From assembly GCA_937927825.1 (NCBI GenBank), contig CALFWV010000026.1:1-43180 (forward strand): a stretch of 43,180 bases of DNA, in the 5' to 3' direction. The position numbers and the translations under genes are program-made. Under the pieces are notes generated by a model. The model did no database searches, had not been told where the DNA came from, and worked only from the letters and a program-made list of their open reading frames with translations. This document shows positions 24,974 to 33,540 of this stretch, one piece after another (positions within the stretch are counted from its first letter, which is position 1; every line of letters starts with the position of its first letter). This DNA is from an uncultured Caulobacterales bacterium. GTDB lineage: Bacteria > Pseudomonadota > Alphaproteobacteria > Caulobacterales > Maricaulaceae.

Positions 24974-26197
24974 TTAAGTATTTTTCCCGGCTTTGCGGTC
25001 ACGTGCTTTTAACAGGCGCAAGCGCAGCGCGTTGATTTTGATAAACCCCCCCGCATCGGCCTGATCATAGACATCATCTTCTTCGAAGGTAACATGCTCT
25101 TGGCTGTAAAGTGAATATTCGGATTTGCGTCCAACAATATCGACATTCCCCTTATAGAGTTTCAGGCGAACCGTGCCTGTCACCAGCTCTTGGGATTTAT
25201 CAATGGCGGCCTGCAGCATTTCACGCTCCGGCGAATACCAATAGCCGTTATAGACCAGCTCCGCATATTTTGGCATCAACTCATCTTTCAGATGGCTTGC
25301 GCCTTTATCCATTGTGATTTGTTCAATGCCGCGATGCGCCATCAGCAGGATTGTCCCACCGGGCGTCTCGTAAACGCCGCGCGATTTCATGCCGACATAG
25401 CGATTTTCCAGCAAGTCCAAACGGCCAATTCCATTCGCGCCGCCGAGCTCGTTCAGCTTGGTGAGGAGGGTTGCGGGAGACATTGTTTCGCCGTCGATGG
25501 ACACGGCGTCGCCGCGCTCAAATCCAATTTCGATGAAGGTCGCTTTATCCGGGGCCTCTTCGGGAGAGACAGTCCGCTGATAAATATATTCCGGAGCTTC
25601 TTCAAACGGGTCCTCGAGAACCTTACCTTCGGAGGATGTATGCAGCAAATTTGCATCCACGGAGAAGGGCGCTTCGCCGCGCTTATCTTTGGCGATTTCA
25701 ATATTATGTTTTTCGGCATATTCGATAAGTTTATTCCGGGAATTCAAATCCCATTCCCGCCAAGGGGCGATAACCTTTATCTCCGGGTCGAGCGCGTAAT
25801 AACCGAGCTCGAACCGAACTTGATCATTCCCCTTACCCGTTGCGCCGTGACAGACGGCGTCCGCGCCGACCTGATGCGCAATTTCAATCTGGCGCTTTGA
25901 AATCAGCGGCCGCGCGATGGATGTACCGAGCAAATAGAGCCCTTCGTAAAGAGCATTTGCCCGAAACATCGGAAAGACGAAATCACGTACGAATTCCTCG
26001 CGTAAATCATCAATGAAAATCTCTTTCACGCCAGCGGCTTCTGCCTTTCGGCGCGCGGGTTCCAACTCTTCGCCCTGGCCCAAATCAGCCGTGAAGGTGA
26101 CAACCTCGCAGCCCTTTTCTTCCTGCAACCATTTCAAAATGATCGAGGTATCCAGACCGCCTGAATAGGCCAAGACGACTTTTTTTGGTGAACTCAT
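24974..26197 (-). CDS. argG: Argininosuccinate synthase
   Basis: ArgG (407 aa) joins citrulline and aspartate with ATP in the penultimate step of arginine synthesis. The N-terminus has the ATP pyrophosphatase P-loop [16 protein letters not shown]; other blocks include [15 protein letters not shown] ([11 protein letters not shown]), the IAPWREWDL segment, [17 protein letters not shown] and the C-terminal [18 protein letters not shown]. The ATG at 26197 is chosen since AAAGGA lies about nine bases upstream; an ATG three codons earlier would have the site abutting it. argB lies in another operon at 12465, so the arginine genes are dispersed. Confidence 0.97.
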   Translation of the reverse strand: MSSPKKVVLAYSGGLDTSIILKWLQEEKGCEVVTFTADLGQGEELEPARRKAEAAGVKEIFIDDLREEFVRDFVFPMFRANALYEGLYLLGTSIARPLISKRQIEIAHQVGADAVCHGATGKGNDQVRFELGYYALDPEIKVIAPWREWDLNSRNKLIEYAEKHNIEIAKDKRGEAPFSVDANLLHTSSEGKVLEDPFEEAPEYIYQRTVSPEEAPDKATFIEIGFERGDAVSIDGETMSPATLLTKLNELGGANGIGRLDLLENRYVGMKSRGVYETPGGTILLMAHRGIEQITMDKGASHLKDELMPKYAELVYNGYWYSPEREMLQAAIDKSQELVTGTVRLKLYKGNVDIVGRKSEYSLYSQEHVTFEEDDVYDQADAGGFIKINALRLRLLKARDRKAGKNT

Positions 26198-26309
26198 GTT
26201 TTGCATTCCTTTGACAGGGCCTTTTATTCGACGCTCCCATAGCGCAAACACGTTTACAAAAGCTAGCCGCGGCAGTAGGAAAGCGTGATTAAGTCCGGGG
26301 GGTCAGAAC

Positions 26310-27605
26310 ATGCCGACGAATGGCGCAGAATTTCAAGCTTTGCTGAATGAGTGGGGACAGCAGATTATGACCTGGGCGCAAAGCCCAAGTTTTCTCGCCC
26401 AAGTCGGCGCGGTTGTCGCGGCGATTATTCTGGCTCCGCTGATAGCGGGGCTCATTCGCAAACGGGTTTTCTTTTTCCGAGACGAGCCGACCGAGGATGT
26501 GAAGTACCTGCCGGTTCGGCGCGTCGTTCATACGGCGGGCGGGTTTCTCCGCGCGTTAATGCTTGTTCTATTGCTGGCGCTGTTCGCCGCTGTCTTACGC
26601 GCAGTCCCGTCATTAGGGCAGGATTGGCTCGTCAAAATGGCCCAATCTTTGGCCATGGTTTTTCTCATTTATAGAGCCATAAAGACGTTTGTCTCCGATC
26701 CGCTTGTACGAAAGATACTGGTGTGGACCCTCATTCCGCTCGGGCTGATAATCTCATTGGGATATTTTGATGAACTGACGGGGTTCTTGGACGGCGCGAC
26801 AGTGTTCAATCTGGGCGAGACGCCGATTACGTTAATGAGCTTAATTAAGCTCGGCCTTTTCGGGTCTCTGTTTTTCTGGCTGGGGGGGATTTCGAACAAG
26901 CGCGGTCAGGCCGCTATTCGCTCTCAAGAAAGCCTGGATGTGGGCGTGCGAGAAATCGTGGCGAAACTATTTCAGATCATCCTCTTTATCATCATTACCG
27001 TCCTGGTCATGGGCGCGGCAAATATTCCCCTGTCCGGCTTGGTAGTTGTCTTTTCGGCGGTGGCTTTGGGTATTGGGTTTGGCCTTCAGCCTATTGCCGC
27101 AAACTTCGTTTCAGGCCTCATCATTCTGTTCGATCGCTCCGTCCGCGTGGGGGATTTCGTGGTGCTGCCGGACGGCCAAGAGGGGTTCGTTGAGGCCATC
27201 AATATGCGCAACACCGTCGTGGAGACCACGGATGGCAAAGACATCATGGTGCCCAACACGAAGTTCACGGAAGACGCCTATGAAAACTGGACGCACAAGG
27301 ATCCACGCCAGCGATATGAAGTTCACTTCACCGTTGCCTATGATACCGACTTGGATGCGCTCGAAGATATGTTGCTTCCGGAGATTTTGAAGCATCCCAG
27401 TGTTTTGGAAGAACCCGAAATGCCGGATCTTGAGTTCAGAGAATTTGGTGAACATGGGGCCAAAATGGCCATCGAGTTTTGGTGTTCCGGCATTGATGAC
27501 GGCCCGAACAAATTTACTTCGGATTTGAATTTCACGGTCTGGCGGGTGCTGCGGGATAATAAAATCACGATACCATTCCCGCAGATGGTGGTTCATAAGA
27601 AGTAA
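26310..27605 (+). CDS. MscS-family mechanosensitive ion channel
   Basis: A 431-aa small-conductance channel that opens under membrane tension and protects against osmotic downshock. There are about six membrane segments (roughly ~23-45, ~75-98, ~105-125, ~133-150, ~170-190, ~212-235), followed by the pore helix region FSAVALGIGFGLQPIAANFVSGLIILFDRSVRVGDFV and the beta domain with the NTVVETTDGKDIMVPNTKF segment. It is longer than E. coli MscS (286 aa), with extra N-terminal helices as in YnaI/YbdG-like members. The ATG is preceded by a GGGGGG stretch. Confidence 0.93.
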   Translation: MPTNGAEFQALLNEWGQQIMTWAQSPSFLAQVGAVVAAIILAPLIAGLIRKRVFFFRDEPTEDVKYLPVRRVVHTAGGFLRALMLVLLLALFAAVLRAVPSLGQDWLVKMAQSLAMVFLIYRAIKTFVSDPLVRKILVWTLIPLGLIISLGYFDELTGFLDGATVFNLGETPITLMSLIKLGLFGSLFFWLGGISNKRGQAAIRSQESLDVGVREIVAKLFQIILFIIITVLVMGAANIPLSGLVVVFSAVALGIGFGLQPIAANFVSGLIILFDRSVRVGDFVVLPDGQEGFVEAINMRNTVVETTDGKDIMVPNTKFTEDAYENWTHKDPRQRYEVHFTVAYDTDLDALEDMLLPEILKHPSVLEEPEMPDLEFREFGEHGAKMAIEFWCSGIDDGPNKFTSDLNFTVWRVLRDNKITIPFPQMVVHKK

Positions 27606-27620
27606 AGATTAGTTTTGCCT

Positions 27621-28088
27621 GTGACCGCATATCAAAAGTTCATCAAGCGATGGCAGTCGAAACTAGATGAAGAAAGGTGTCCTTGGGTAGAGTTTGGGTT
27701 TCTTGAGGGCGAATTTGACCCCGCTGACCCTATCCCAACAGCAGACAAACTGATGGTATCTATCGGCTTTAACGGAATTGGCGCGGGGTGGGAAGATTTA
27801 GTTTGGGACGCCAAACCAAATTGGCCATTCACGTCGAAGGAACCAAAAGCACATCTCCCGGCTTTTATGCGAAAAGGAATCGCCTATTCTGTTGATTGGC
27901 TGAGCGAGCCCGAGGCCGCTGATTTTGCGACAGAGTTTTACAACCTTTTCAATCCCGCGCGTTTACGCCACCTAACAAACGGAATGAATAACGGCTGGAA
28001 CCCGGTTACACATTCAACATTTGACCGAGCATTCGTAGCAATGGACACACAGCTGATTGGTGCGATTGTTATCCAAGACGAAGATTAG
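27621..28088 (+). CDS. Unknown soluble protein of ~155 aa
   Basis: A cytoplasmic protein without signal or membrane segments, rich in Trp and Phe (WVEFGFLEGEF, GIGAGWEDLVWDAKPNWPF), with acidic ends. No family is recognised. The start is uncertain: GTG at 27621 or TTG at 27615, just after the MscS gene stop, with AAAGAT as the only plausible ribosome-binding site. It is followed by a hairpin at 28092-28118 that may end transcription. It may be co-transcribed with the channel gene (gap of about 15 bases). Confidence 0.65.
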   Translation: MTAYQKFIKRWQSKLDEERCPWVEFGFLEGEFDPADPIPTADKLMVSIGFNGIGAGWEDLVWDAKPNWPFTSKEPKAHLPAFMRKGIAYSVDWLSEPEAADFATEFYNLFNPARLRHLTNGMNNGWNPVTHSTFDRAFVAMDTQLIGAIVIQDED

Positions 28089-28091
28089 TCT

Positions 28092-28118
28092 GAGCCAATG
28101 CGCCCCACGCACTGGCTC
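28092..28118. terminator. Hairpin between convergent genes, probable weak terminator
   Basis: An 11-bp stem with one mismatch, GAGCCAATGCG (28092-28102) with CGCACTGGCTC (28108-28118), loop CCCCA. It sits three bases after the stop at 28088 and eight before the SDR gene end at 28126. The T content after it is modest (CTTATAT), so termination is plausible but not certain. Confidence 0.55.
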
Positions 28119-28125
28119 CTTATAT

Positions 28126-28911
28126 CTATCGCGGCGGCATTCTCGCACCGGCATCTGTTCGAATATATTCCGCATTGATATAGGCGTGCTCTGCCATGAA
28201 GACGGCGACGTCGCCAAACTCGCTGGGTTGGCCAAAGCGGTTCGGGAATTGGACGTGGGCACGCAGGCTCTCTTTCACCTCGGGTTTCATCTGCTCATAA
28301 ATTGGCGTCTCGTAGAAGCCCGGCAAGATGGTGTTCACGCGAATGCCTTCGCGGGCCAGATCGCGGGCCATCGGCAGCGCCATAGATAGAATACCGCCTT
28401 TGGATGCCGCATAGGCGAGCTGGCCGATTTGGCCGTCTTGCGCCGCAACAGACGCCGTATTGACGATTAACCCGCGCTCCCCGTCAGGGTCCATCGGCTC
28501 TAGCGCCATCATGGCGGCGGCGGATTTGGACGCGCAAAGGAAGCTGCCAAACAAATTGATGTCGAGCACGCGTTTATAGGCGGCAACATCATGGGCCAAA
28601 ATCGCGCCCGTATCGCGTTTGCGGCTGGCCGTTTTCATGCCGAGGCCAATGCCTGCGCAATTGATAAACAAGCGCTCTGTGCCGTTTTCCGCGCGGACGG
28701 CTTCGAAGCCAGCGTCGACACTGGCTTCATCTGCGACATTAACTTTGGCGAAGACGCCGCCGATTTCGGATGCCACCTGTTGGCCGCGCTCTGCATTCAT
28801 ATCGAAAATGCCGACTTTGACGCCCTTGGCGGCAAAAGCGCGGGCGGTGGCTTCGCCGAGTCCGGACGCCCCGCCCGTGACAACGGCTGTGATTTCGCTG
28901 GATAATTTCAT
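28126..28911 (-). CDS. Short-chain dehydrogenase, 3-hydroxyacyl-CoA dehydrogenase (HSD10)-like
   Basis: An SDR oxidoreductase of 261 aa using NAD(H). The cofactor motif TGGASGLG is at residues 12-19, the NCAG motif follows near ~85-88, and catalytic Ser (in NTASVAAQDG) and Tyr167/Lys171 (YAASK) are in place. The overall pattern (SVAAQDGQIGQLAYAASKGGI, then PMARDLAREGIRVNTILPG) is that of type II 3-hydroxyacyl-CoA dehydrogenases, suggesting a step in fatty-acid or branched-chain acyl-CoA breakdown. It is divergent from a TetR regulator with two palindromic operators between them. Oddly, nine C residues fill the whole space between GGAGA and the ATG. Confidence 0.92.
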   Translation of the reverse strand: MKLSSEITAVVTGGASGLGEATARAFAAKGVKVGIFDMNAERGQQVASEIGGVFAKVNVADEASVDAGFEAVRAENGTERLFINCAGIGLGMKTASRKRDTGAILAHDVAAYKRVLDINLFGSFLCASKSAAAMMALEPMDPDGERGLIVNTASVAAQDGQIGQLAYAASKGGILSMALPMARDLAREGIRVNTILPGFYETPIYEQMKPEVKESLRAHVQFPNRFGQPSEFGDVAVFMAEHAYINAEYIRTDAGARMPPR

Positions 28912-28925
28912 GGGGGGGGGTCTCC
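28912..28925 (-). promoter_or_regulatory. Ribosome-binding site of the SDR gene with a nine-C spacer
   Basis: Read on the minus strand, GGAGA (28925-28921) is followed by exactly nine C (28920-28912) and then the ATG. The tract sets the distance between ribosome-binding site and start, so slippage would change translation. Confidence 0.7.
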
Positions 28926-29057
28926 GCTATCTGTTTCGCTGTTCAATGTGTTGAGAGAGGACCAGCCGATTTGGGCGGGCGTAATCAAGCCCGCTTTTCA
29001 TAGCGGCGGGCATACGGTTTCAAACAGGCGCTGCTTAACGGGCCCCGGCAGAATGTG

Positions 29058-29071
29058 AGTGAACAATCACT
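29058..29071. promoter_or_regulatory. Probable TetR operator, copy 1
   Basis: AGTGA-ACAA-TCACT, perfect 5-bp arms around a 4-base spacer, followed by TTTG. It lies about 150 bases from the SDR start and matches copy 2 at 29150-29165. Confidence 0.7.
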
Positions 29072-29149
29072 TTTGAACAGCTATGCATGCAGATTCATCG
29101 CGTGACAAGCGGCCCTCAATTCGGCTTAGGTGCGGCTAAATTCAAAAGT

Positions 29150-29165
29150 AAGTGAATAATCACTT
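29150..29165. promoter_or_regulatory. Probable TetR operator, copy 2
   Basis: AAGTGA-ATAA-TCACTT, perfect 6-bp arms around a 4-base spacer, ending 52 bases before the regulator's ATG. The same arms and spacing occur 93 bases upstream. Confidence 0.75.
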
Positions 29166-29217
29166 TTATTGATGTTTGCGCACTCTGGTGCTAAACACAT
29201 GCGCGGAAAGAGGCCTC

Positions 29218-29826
29218 ATGACTGACGCTTTGACAAGAAAGCACTTTTCGATTGAGACACGCGGCGTGACAGCGCCTCCGGGCACCTCTAAAGCGCGTAT
29301 CGAACGGGCAGCCCTCACCCTTTTTGTCGAAAAATCCATCGAAGGCGTCTCGACAAAGTCCATTTCTGAGTTAGCCGATGTGAGCGAAGGCCTGCTTTAT
29401 CGGCATTTTAAATCCAAAGGCGACCTGTCTCGCATACTCATGAAAACGATTCATGACCGCCTGACGGACCTCGTTCGCGGCGCGATGGACCAACCACTTG
29501 CAGGGGCGGTATCCGACATCGTCCGCAGGTACACGGCCTTAGCCGATGAAGATTGGCCGCTTTTCGCCTATCACCTGCTGTATATGCACCGCTTTCCAAG
29601 CCTGTCGGAGGACGGCCCACTGCGCGCGGCCGCCGATTTAGTGCGGTTCAACCAAGGCGCGGGCCGCCTGCGTAGCGGGATTGCGCCTGAACTTTTGGCC
29701 TCAATGGCACTCGGCGTCGTCATGCAGACTGCACACACCAAATTACTTGGCTATGACATTGGTCCGCTGACGCATTACGCGGATGGTTTTGAACGCGGCG
29801 TCATGGCCGTTTTAGAGGACGCCTAG
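29218..29826 (+). CDS. TetR-family transcriptional regulator
   Basis: A one-component regulator of 202 aa. The N-terminal HTH (~22-70) reads SKARIERAALTLFVEKSIEGVSTKSISELADVSEGLLYRHFKSKGDL, the standard TetR pattern. The C-terminal ligand domain contains WPLFAYHLLYMHRFP and ends with an ATG-like MALGVVMQTAHTKLLGY segment. The ATG at 29218 is chosen because AAAGAGG lies just upstream; an earlier in-frame ATG at 29176 sits nearly on the operator. It probably represses itself and the divergent SDR gene through the AGTGA-N4-TCACT boxes. An acyl-CoA or fatty-acid-like ligand would fit the SDR target but is inference. Confidence 0.92.
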   Translation: MTDALTRKHFSIETRGVTAPPGTSKARIERAALTLFVEKSIEGVSTKSISELADVSEGLLYRHFKSKGDLSRILMKTIHDRLTDLVRGAMDQPLAGAVSDIVRRYTALADEDWPLFAYHLLYMHRFPSLSEDGPLRAAADLVRFNQGAGRLRSGIAPELLASMALGVVMQTAHTKLLGYDIGPLTHYADGFERGVMAVLEDA

Positions 29827-29939
29827 ATCATGCGCCCGAAACCTGTTCAAACAAATCTCACTGACCCTAGCTTCATTCACCACAATGCTAGTTTCTACAG
29901 TCCGACTTGCCCCAATCCGACTTTCAAAGGCACGACCTA

Positions 29940-30740
29940 ATGCGCAGTTTATTTTTTAACATTTTCTTTTACCTCGTGACTTTCATTTACGTGCTGAGCT
30001 GTCTTCTCGCCTCGCTTATTCCCGGACGCGCGGCGCTGATGGGCACATTGAAGCGCTACACCAAAGTTATGGTCTGGGGGATGCGCCGGATTGGGGGAAT
30101 GGATATCCAAGTTTCCGGCCAAGAGAATATCCCGTCTACCGGCCCGGTGATTATTGCCTCCAAACATCAATCCTATGGAGATGGCTTTGTTATCTTTTCG
30201 GGGTTCGACGATTTGTCTTTTGTGGCAGGCAATCATTTAGAAAAATTTTGGGGCGTTAAACGCATATTGAGCAAAATGAACGCGGTCGTGATTGACAGCT
30301 GCGGCGGATCGGATTCGCGCAAAGAGATGGAAGAAAAGGCACAGGAAGTCCGGTCACAAGGCCGACGTTTGCTTATTTTCCCAGAAGGCCACCTCTCGAA
30401 AGTCGGTAAGTATCACAAATATCGCAAGGGGATTTGGCATTTGCAGCAAGACTTTAATTGTCCCGTCATTCCGGTTGCCAATACGCTGGGCCAACGGTGG
30501 AATCAGATGGATTGGGCGAAGTTTCCCGGCAAGGCCTGTATCGAATATTTAGAGCCCATCCCGCCGGGTTTGGAAAAAGACGCTTTCATGACTTTATTGC
30601 AAGAGCGGATTGAAGGCCGCTCTATAGAATTACTCGATCTGGAAGACCTTGGCGCTCTAAATCCTGCAGATATTGGAAAAATTGAAGAAAACAAATCGGC
30701 ACGCGCCAAAAGATTGGCGCGCGAAGCGGAAGCAGGCTAG
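29940..30740 (+). CDS. 1-acyl-sn-glycerol-3-phosphate acyltransferase-like (PlsC family)
   Basis: A membrane-bound acyltransferase of 266 aa. An N-terminal membrane segment (~5-28) precedes the acyltransferase domain with the catalytic H76-QSYG-D81 motif and the FPEG box at 147-150 (LLIFPEGHLSK). PlsC-type enzymes move an acyl chain to the sn-2 position of lysophosphatidic acid or lysophospholipid. The gene stands eight bases ahead of an LplT-like transporter, which suggests re-acylation of lysophospholipid brought in by that transporter rather than de novo synthesis. A weak ribosome-binding site (AAAGG) precedes the ATG. Confidence 0.9.
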   Translation: MRSLFFNIFFYLVTFIYVLSCLLASLIPGRAALMGTLKRYTKVMVWGMRRIGGMDIQVSGQENIPSTGPVIIASKHQSYGDGFVIFSGFDDLSFVAGNHLEKFWGVKRILSKMNAVVIDSCGGSDSRKEMEEKAQEVRSQGRRLLIFPEGHLSKVGKYHKYRKGIWHLQQDFNCPVIPVANTLGQRWNQMDWAKFPGKACIEYLEPIPPGLEKDAFMTLLQERIEGRSIELLDLEDLGALNPADIGKIEENKSARAKRLAREAEAG

Positions 30741-30748
30741 GCACAGTT

Positions 30749-32101
30749 ATGTCAAACAACAAACTCTTGGCGGTCGAAACGCCGCGGAAGCCGCTTTTAC
30801 TCTCTCGCCGCTTCGCCCCGCTCTATATTTTGTTTGAGGCCGGGACGTTTAATGACAATGCGCTGAAAAATGCCCTGATTGCGCTGATCACTTATGTCGC
30901 CCTCATTAACCCGGCGTTTGAGTTTTTGCCGGGCTTACCAGAAGCCATGAAAGTGCCGATTGCGTCTCTCATTTTTACGGGACCATTCCTCATTTTTTGC
31001 GCCATTGCAGGCCAGATTGCGGATAAGGTCGATCGCGGTGTTATATTCCGCTGGATTAAACGCGCTGAAGTTTTGATTATGATTTTAGCCGGCATTGGAT
31101 TTCTAACGCAAAGCATCCTTATCCTCGCCATTACATTAGCAATGATGGGAACACAGTCAGCCTTTTTCGCGCCGACTAAAAATGCCGTTATGCCGCAATG
31201 GCTGGACAGTGACGAACTCATTCGCGGAAATGCTCTGTTGTCGGGCACTCAATTTGCCGTTCTCTTAATCGGTACAATAATCGGGACATTATTGGCAACG
31301 ACAGCGCCAATGGTTTTAGCCGGGCTTTTATTTGTTCTCGCCATCATTGGCTGGTTGGCAGCCGAAACCTGCCCGCCAGCTGCCCCGCCCAATCCTGATT
31401 TAAGAGTCAACTATAACCCGGTCACAGCAATTTGGGATGTGTTAAAAAAGATTTTCGAACATCCCGATGTCCTTCGTCCTTGGCTCGGGATTGCCTGGTT
31501 TTACGGATTATCTACAATCTTTCTGATAGCTTTTCCCAACTTCATCGCGCGCGTCATGGGATATAATGCAGAAGTTTTCATGCTCGTCATGGCAAGTTCT
31601 ACCGTTGCTATTTTCATCGGTTCAATCCTGACGATGATTATCGGACATTGGAAAATTTGGGGACCGGAAGCGATACGTTTGGTCACCGTTGGGATAGTTG
31701 GTGTCACAATTTCGGCGTTCCTGATATATTTTTTACCTATTCCTGAATTTGAGGGACAGATGGGACAAGGTACGATTAAGGATTTCTTGGCGCACCCCAA
31801 TACCGGGCCTTTCATGACGGCGGTGGCGGCGTCATCCGTGTTTAACGGTATGTTTGTTGTCCCGTTGCAAGCCATGGCTCAGCGCCGCGCCCATCCGAGA
31901 ATTCGCGCGCAATTGATGAGCGCGGGTTCGGTCCTTTATAATTTTGCCGTCAATGTTTTGACCTTTGGACTCATCGGATTGGCGCTGATGAACATGCCGC
32001 CAAAGGCGCCTTTTTTAATGGTCGCGCTAGGCAGCGCCGTTGTCGCCGCCTATGCGATTTATCGTGCCTTCCATCTGACAGAGCATAAAACCTACAGCTA
32101 A
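30749..32101 (+). CDS. MFS transporter resembling lysophospholipid transporter LplT
   Basis: A 450-aa major facilitator protein with about twelve membrane segments. The N-terminal FAPLYILFEAGTFNDNALKNALIALITY is the pattern of the LplT and Aas/LplT-fusion branch (F-NDN-x-KNAL), and the loop IADKVDRGVIFRWIKRAEV is the MFS motif A region. In E. coli LplT flips lysophosphatidylethanolamine inwards for re-acylation by Aas; here the adjacent PlsC-like gene (eight-base gap) may supply that activity. The C-terminal half contains a second AMAQRRAHPRIRAQLMSAGSVLYN block, also typical of the family. Confidence 0.87.
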   Translation: MSNNKLLAVETPRKPLLLSRRFAPLYILFEAGTFNDNALKNALIALITYVALINPAFEFLPGLPEAMKVPIASLIFTGPFLIFCAIAGQIADKVDRGVIFRWIKRAEVLIMILAGIGFLTQSILILAITLAMMGTQSAFFAPTKNAVMPQWLDSDELIRGNALLSGTQFAVLLIGTIIGTLLATTAPMVLAGLLFVLAIIGWLAAETCPPAAPPNPDLRVNYNPVTAIWDVLKKIFEHPDVLRPWLGIAWFYGLSTIFLIAFPNFIARVMGYNAEVFMLVMASSTVAIFIGSILTMIIGHWKIWGPEAIRLVTVGIVGVTISAFLIYFLPIPEFEGQMGQGTIKDFLAHPNTGPFMTAVAASSVFNGMFVVPLQAMAQRRAHPRIRAQLMSAGSVLYNFAVNVLTFGLIGLALMNMPPKAPFLMVALGSAVVAAYAIYRAFHLTEHKTYS

Positions 32102-32132
32102 TGAGGTGAAGTCTGTGCACTTACAGCTGTAT

Positions 32133-32147
32133 TTAACGCGGGATTAA
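32133..32147. promoter_or_regulatory. Perfect CtrA-type box (TTAA-N7-TTAA)
   Basis: TTAA-CGCGGGA-TTAA, followed by CC, matches the Caulobacter CtrA full site at all eight positions. It ends 28 bases before the ATG of the IalB-like gene at 32176 and lies in a 74-base intergenic gap. Confidence 0.6.
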
Positions 32148-32175
32148 CCGAACGCGCGGCAGTATCATAGGCGTT

Positions 32176-32694
32176 ATGACACGTTCTTCCTGCTTTCGTT
32201 TTTGTATGGCTTTGGCCCTTGCCGCCTTTACGGCGGCTCCTGCATTTGCCCAATCTGCCCCGAAATTGGCCGGAACCCATGGCGATTGGGCCGTTTATAC
32301 GCGCGGCGCAGGAGCGGACCGCATTTGTTATGTCTTAAGCGAAGCCCAAGACAAATCTCCAACCTCCGTCAATCATGGTGATATTTATTTCATGGTCTCC
32401 AATTGGAAAAACGGCGCGGCGAAAGAACAGCCCTCCTTCCTCGCCGGATATGAGCTGAAAACGACCCGCGCCCCCAAAGCGAAAGTGGGGAGCACAGCCC
32501 TGACCATGTTTGCCGCCGATAATGAAGCTTTCATTTCCGAGAGCGTAGACGAGCGCAAACTGGTGTCTAAAATGCGGGCCGGCTCGACCATGACGGTGTC
32601 TGCCGTGTCCAAACGCGGAACGCAGACCCGTTACACATTTTCCCTGAAAGGCGTCACGGCAGCCCTCAGGCAAGCCAAAACGGCTTGCAGCTAA
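32176..32694 (+). CDS. IalB-like invasion-associated locus B family protein
   Basis: An exported protein of 172 aa. The signal peptide (~1-25) ends APAFAQ. The mature part begins GTHGDWAVYTRGAGADRICYVLSEAQ and continues with DIYFMVSNWKN and FLAGYELK, the pattern of the IalB family (W-x-VY...CY...Y-x-VS...GY-x-L/FK). IalB is linked to red-cell invasion in Bartonella, but the family is widespread in free-living alphaproteobacteria, where it is a small periplasmic protein of unknown role. Two Cys (in CYVL and near the C-terminus, TACS) may form a disulfide. A perfect CtrA box stands just upstream. Confidence 0.85.
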   Translation: MTRSSCFRFCMALALAAFTAAPAFAQSAPKLAGTHGDWAVYTRGAGADRICYVLSEAQDKSPTSVNHGDIYFMVSNWKNGAAKEQPSFLAGYELKTTRAPKAKVGSTALTMFAADNEAFISESVDERKLVSKMRAGSTMTVSAVSKRGTQTRYTFSLKGVTAALRQAKTACS

Positions 32695-32721
32695 CGACCT
32701 TCGCGCGGTACACGCCGCCAT

Positions 32722-33540
32722 ATGAGCATTGAAATTGGCATATTAGGCGCGGATGGGCGCATGGGCGCAGCCGTTATTCGGGCAATCGAAAGCACAGAAG
32801 GCGTCCTGCTGGGCGCTGCCATAACAGCCCCCGGCAGAGCAGGCCTCGGCGAAGACGCCGGGCCTCTTGCGGGCGTTGGCCCCACAGGCGTGAAACTTAC
32901 ATCAGATTTGAAAGCAGCGCTGGATAATTGTGACGTTTTAATCGATTTTTCGGCCCCCCAAGCCGCCATTGACGCCGCATTGATATTGTCCGGAACCGGA
33001 CATTCGGGTCGGTGCAAAGCCATGGTATCGGGCACAACGGGATTCACAGCGACAGAGGATGGCGCGCTGGAAGCTGCCGGTGAAAACATAGCCTTGCTGC
33101 GGGCCGGGAATTTTTCGCCCGGCGTCACCGCATTGTCGGTTCTGGTTGAATTGGCGGCGGAAAAACTGGGGACCGGATGGGATATCGAAGTTCTGGAAAT
33201 GCATCACCGCCATAAAGTTGACGCCCCGTCGGGAACGGCGCTCTTGCTCGGCGAGGCTGCGGCCAAGGGGAGAGGCTTAAACTTACCAAACGCCCAAACC
33301 CTTTCGCGGGTTGGCGTCACGGGGGAACGTCAAGATGACGAGATTGGCTTTGCTGTCTTACGCGGCGGCGGAGTCATTGGCCGCCACGATGTAATGCTCG
33401 CCAACCAAAGAGAAATGATTACCCTGTCTCATGACGCATTTGACAGATCTGTTTTTGCGCGCGGGGCCGTGTCGGCCGCCATTTGGACCGCCGCGCAAAA
33501 TCCGGGACGATATACAATGCGAGATGTTTTAGGCTTTTAA
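32722..33540 (+). CDS. dapB: 4-hydroxy-tetrahydrodipicolinate reductase
   Basis: DapB (272 aa) reduces the dehydrated form of 4-hydroxy-tetrahydrodipicolinate with NAD(P)H in the lysine and diaminopimelate pathway. The nucleotide motif GADGRMG is at residues 8-14, the VSGTTGFT block follows, and the catalytic/substrate segment is EMHHRHKVDAPSGTALLL. It ends in YTMRDVLGF as usual. It lies 27 bases after the IalB-like gene and converges on the membrane gene at 33544; a palindrome covers both stops. Confidence 0.97.
   Translation: MSIEIGILGADGRMGAAVIRAIESTEGVLLGAAITAPGRAGLGEDAGPLAGVGPTGVKLTSDLKAALDNCDVLIDFSAPQAAIDAALILSGTGHSGRCKAMVSGTTGFTATEDGALEAAGENIALLRAGNFSPGVTALSVLVELAAEKLGTGWDIEVLEMHHRHKVDAPSGTALLLGEAAAKGRGLNLPNAQTLSRVGVTGERQDDEIGFAVLRGGGVIGRHDVMLANQREMITLSHDAFDRSVFARGAVSAAIWTAAQNPGRYTMRDVLGF

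Noticed and set aside
25190-25900. 236-codon open frame on the plus strand opposite argG
   Set aside because: argG motifs on the other strand are complete; the antisense translation shows no domain.
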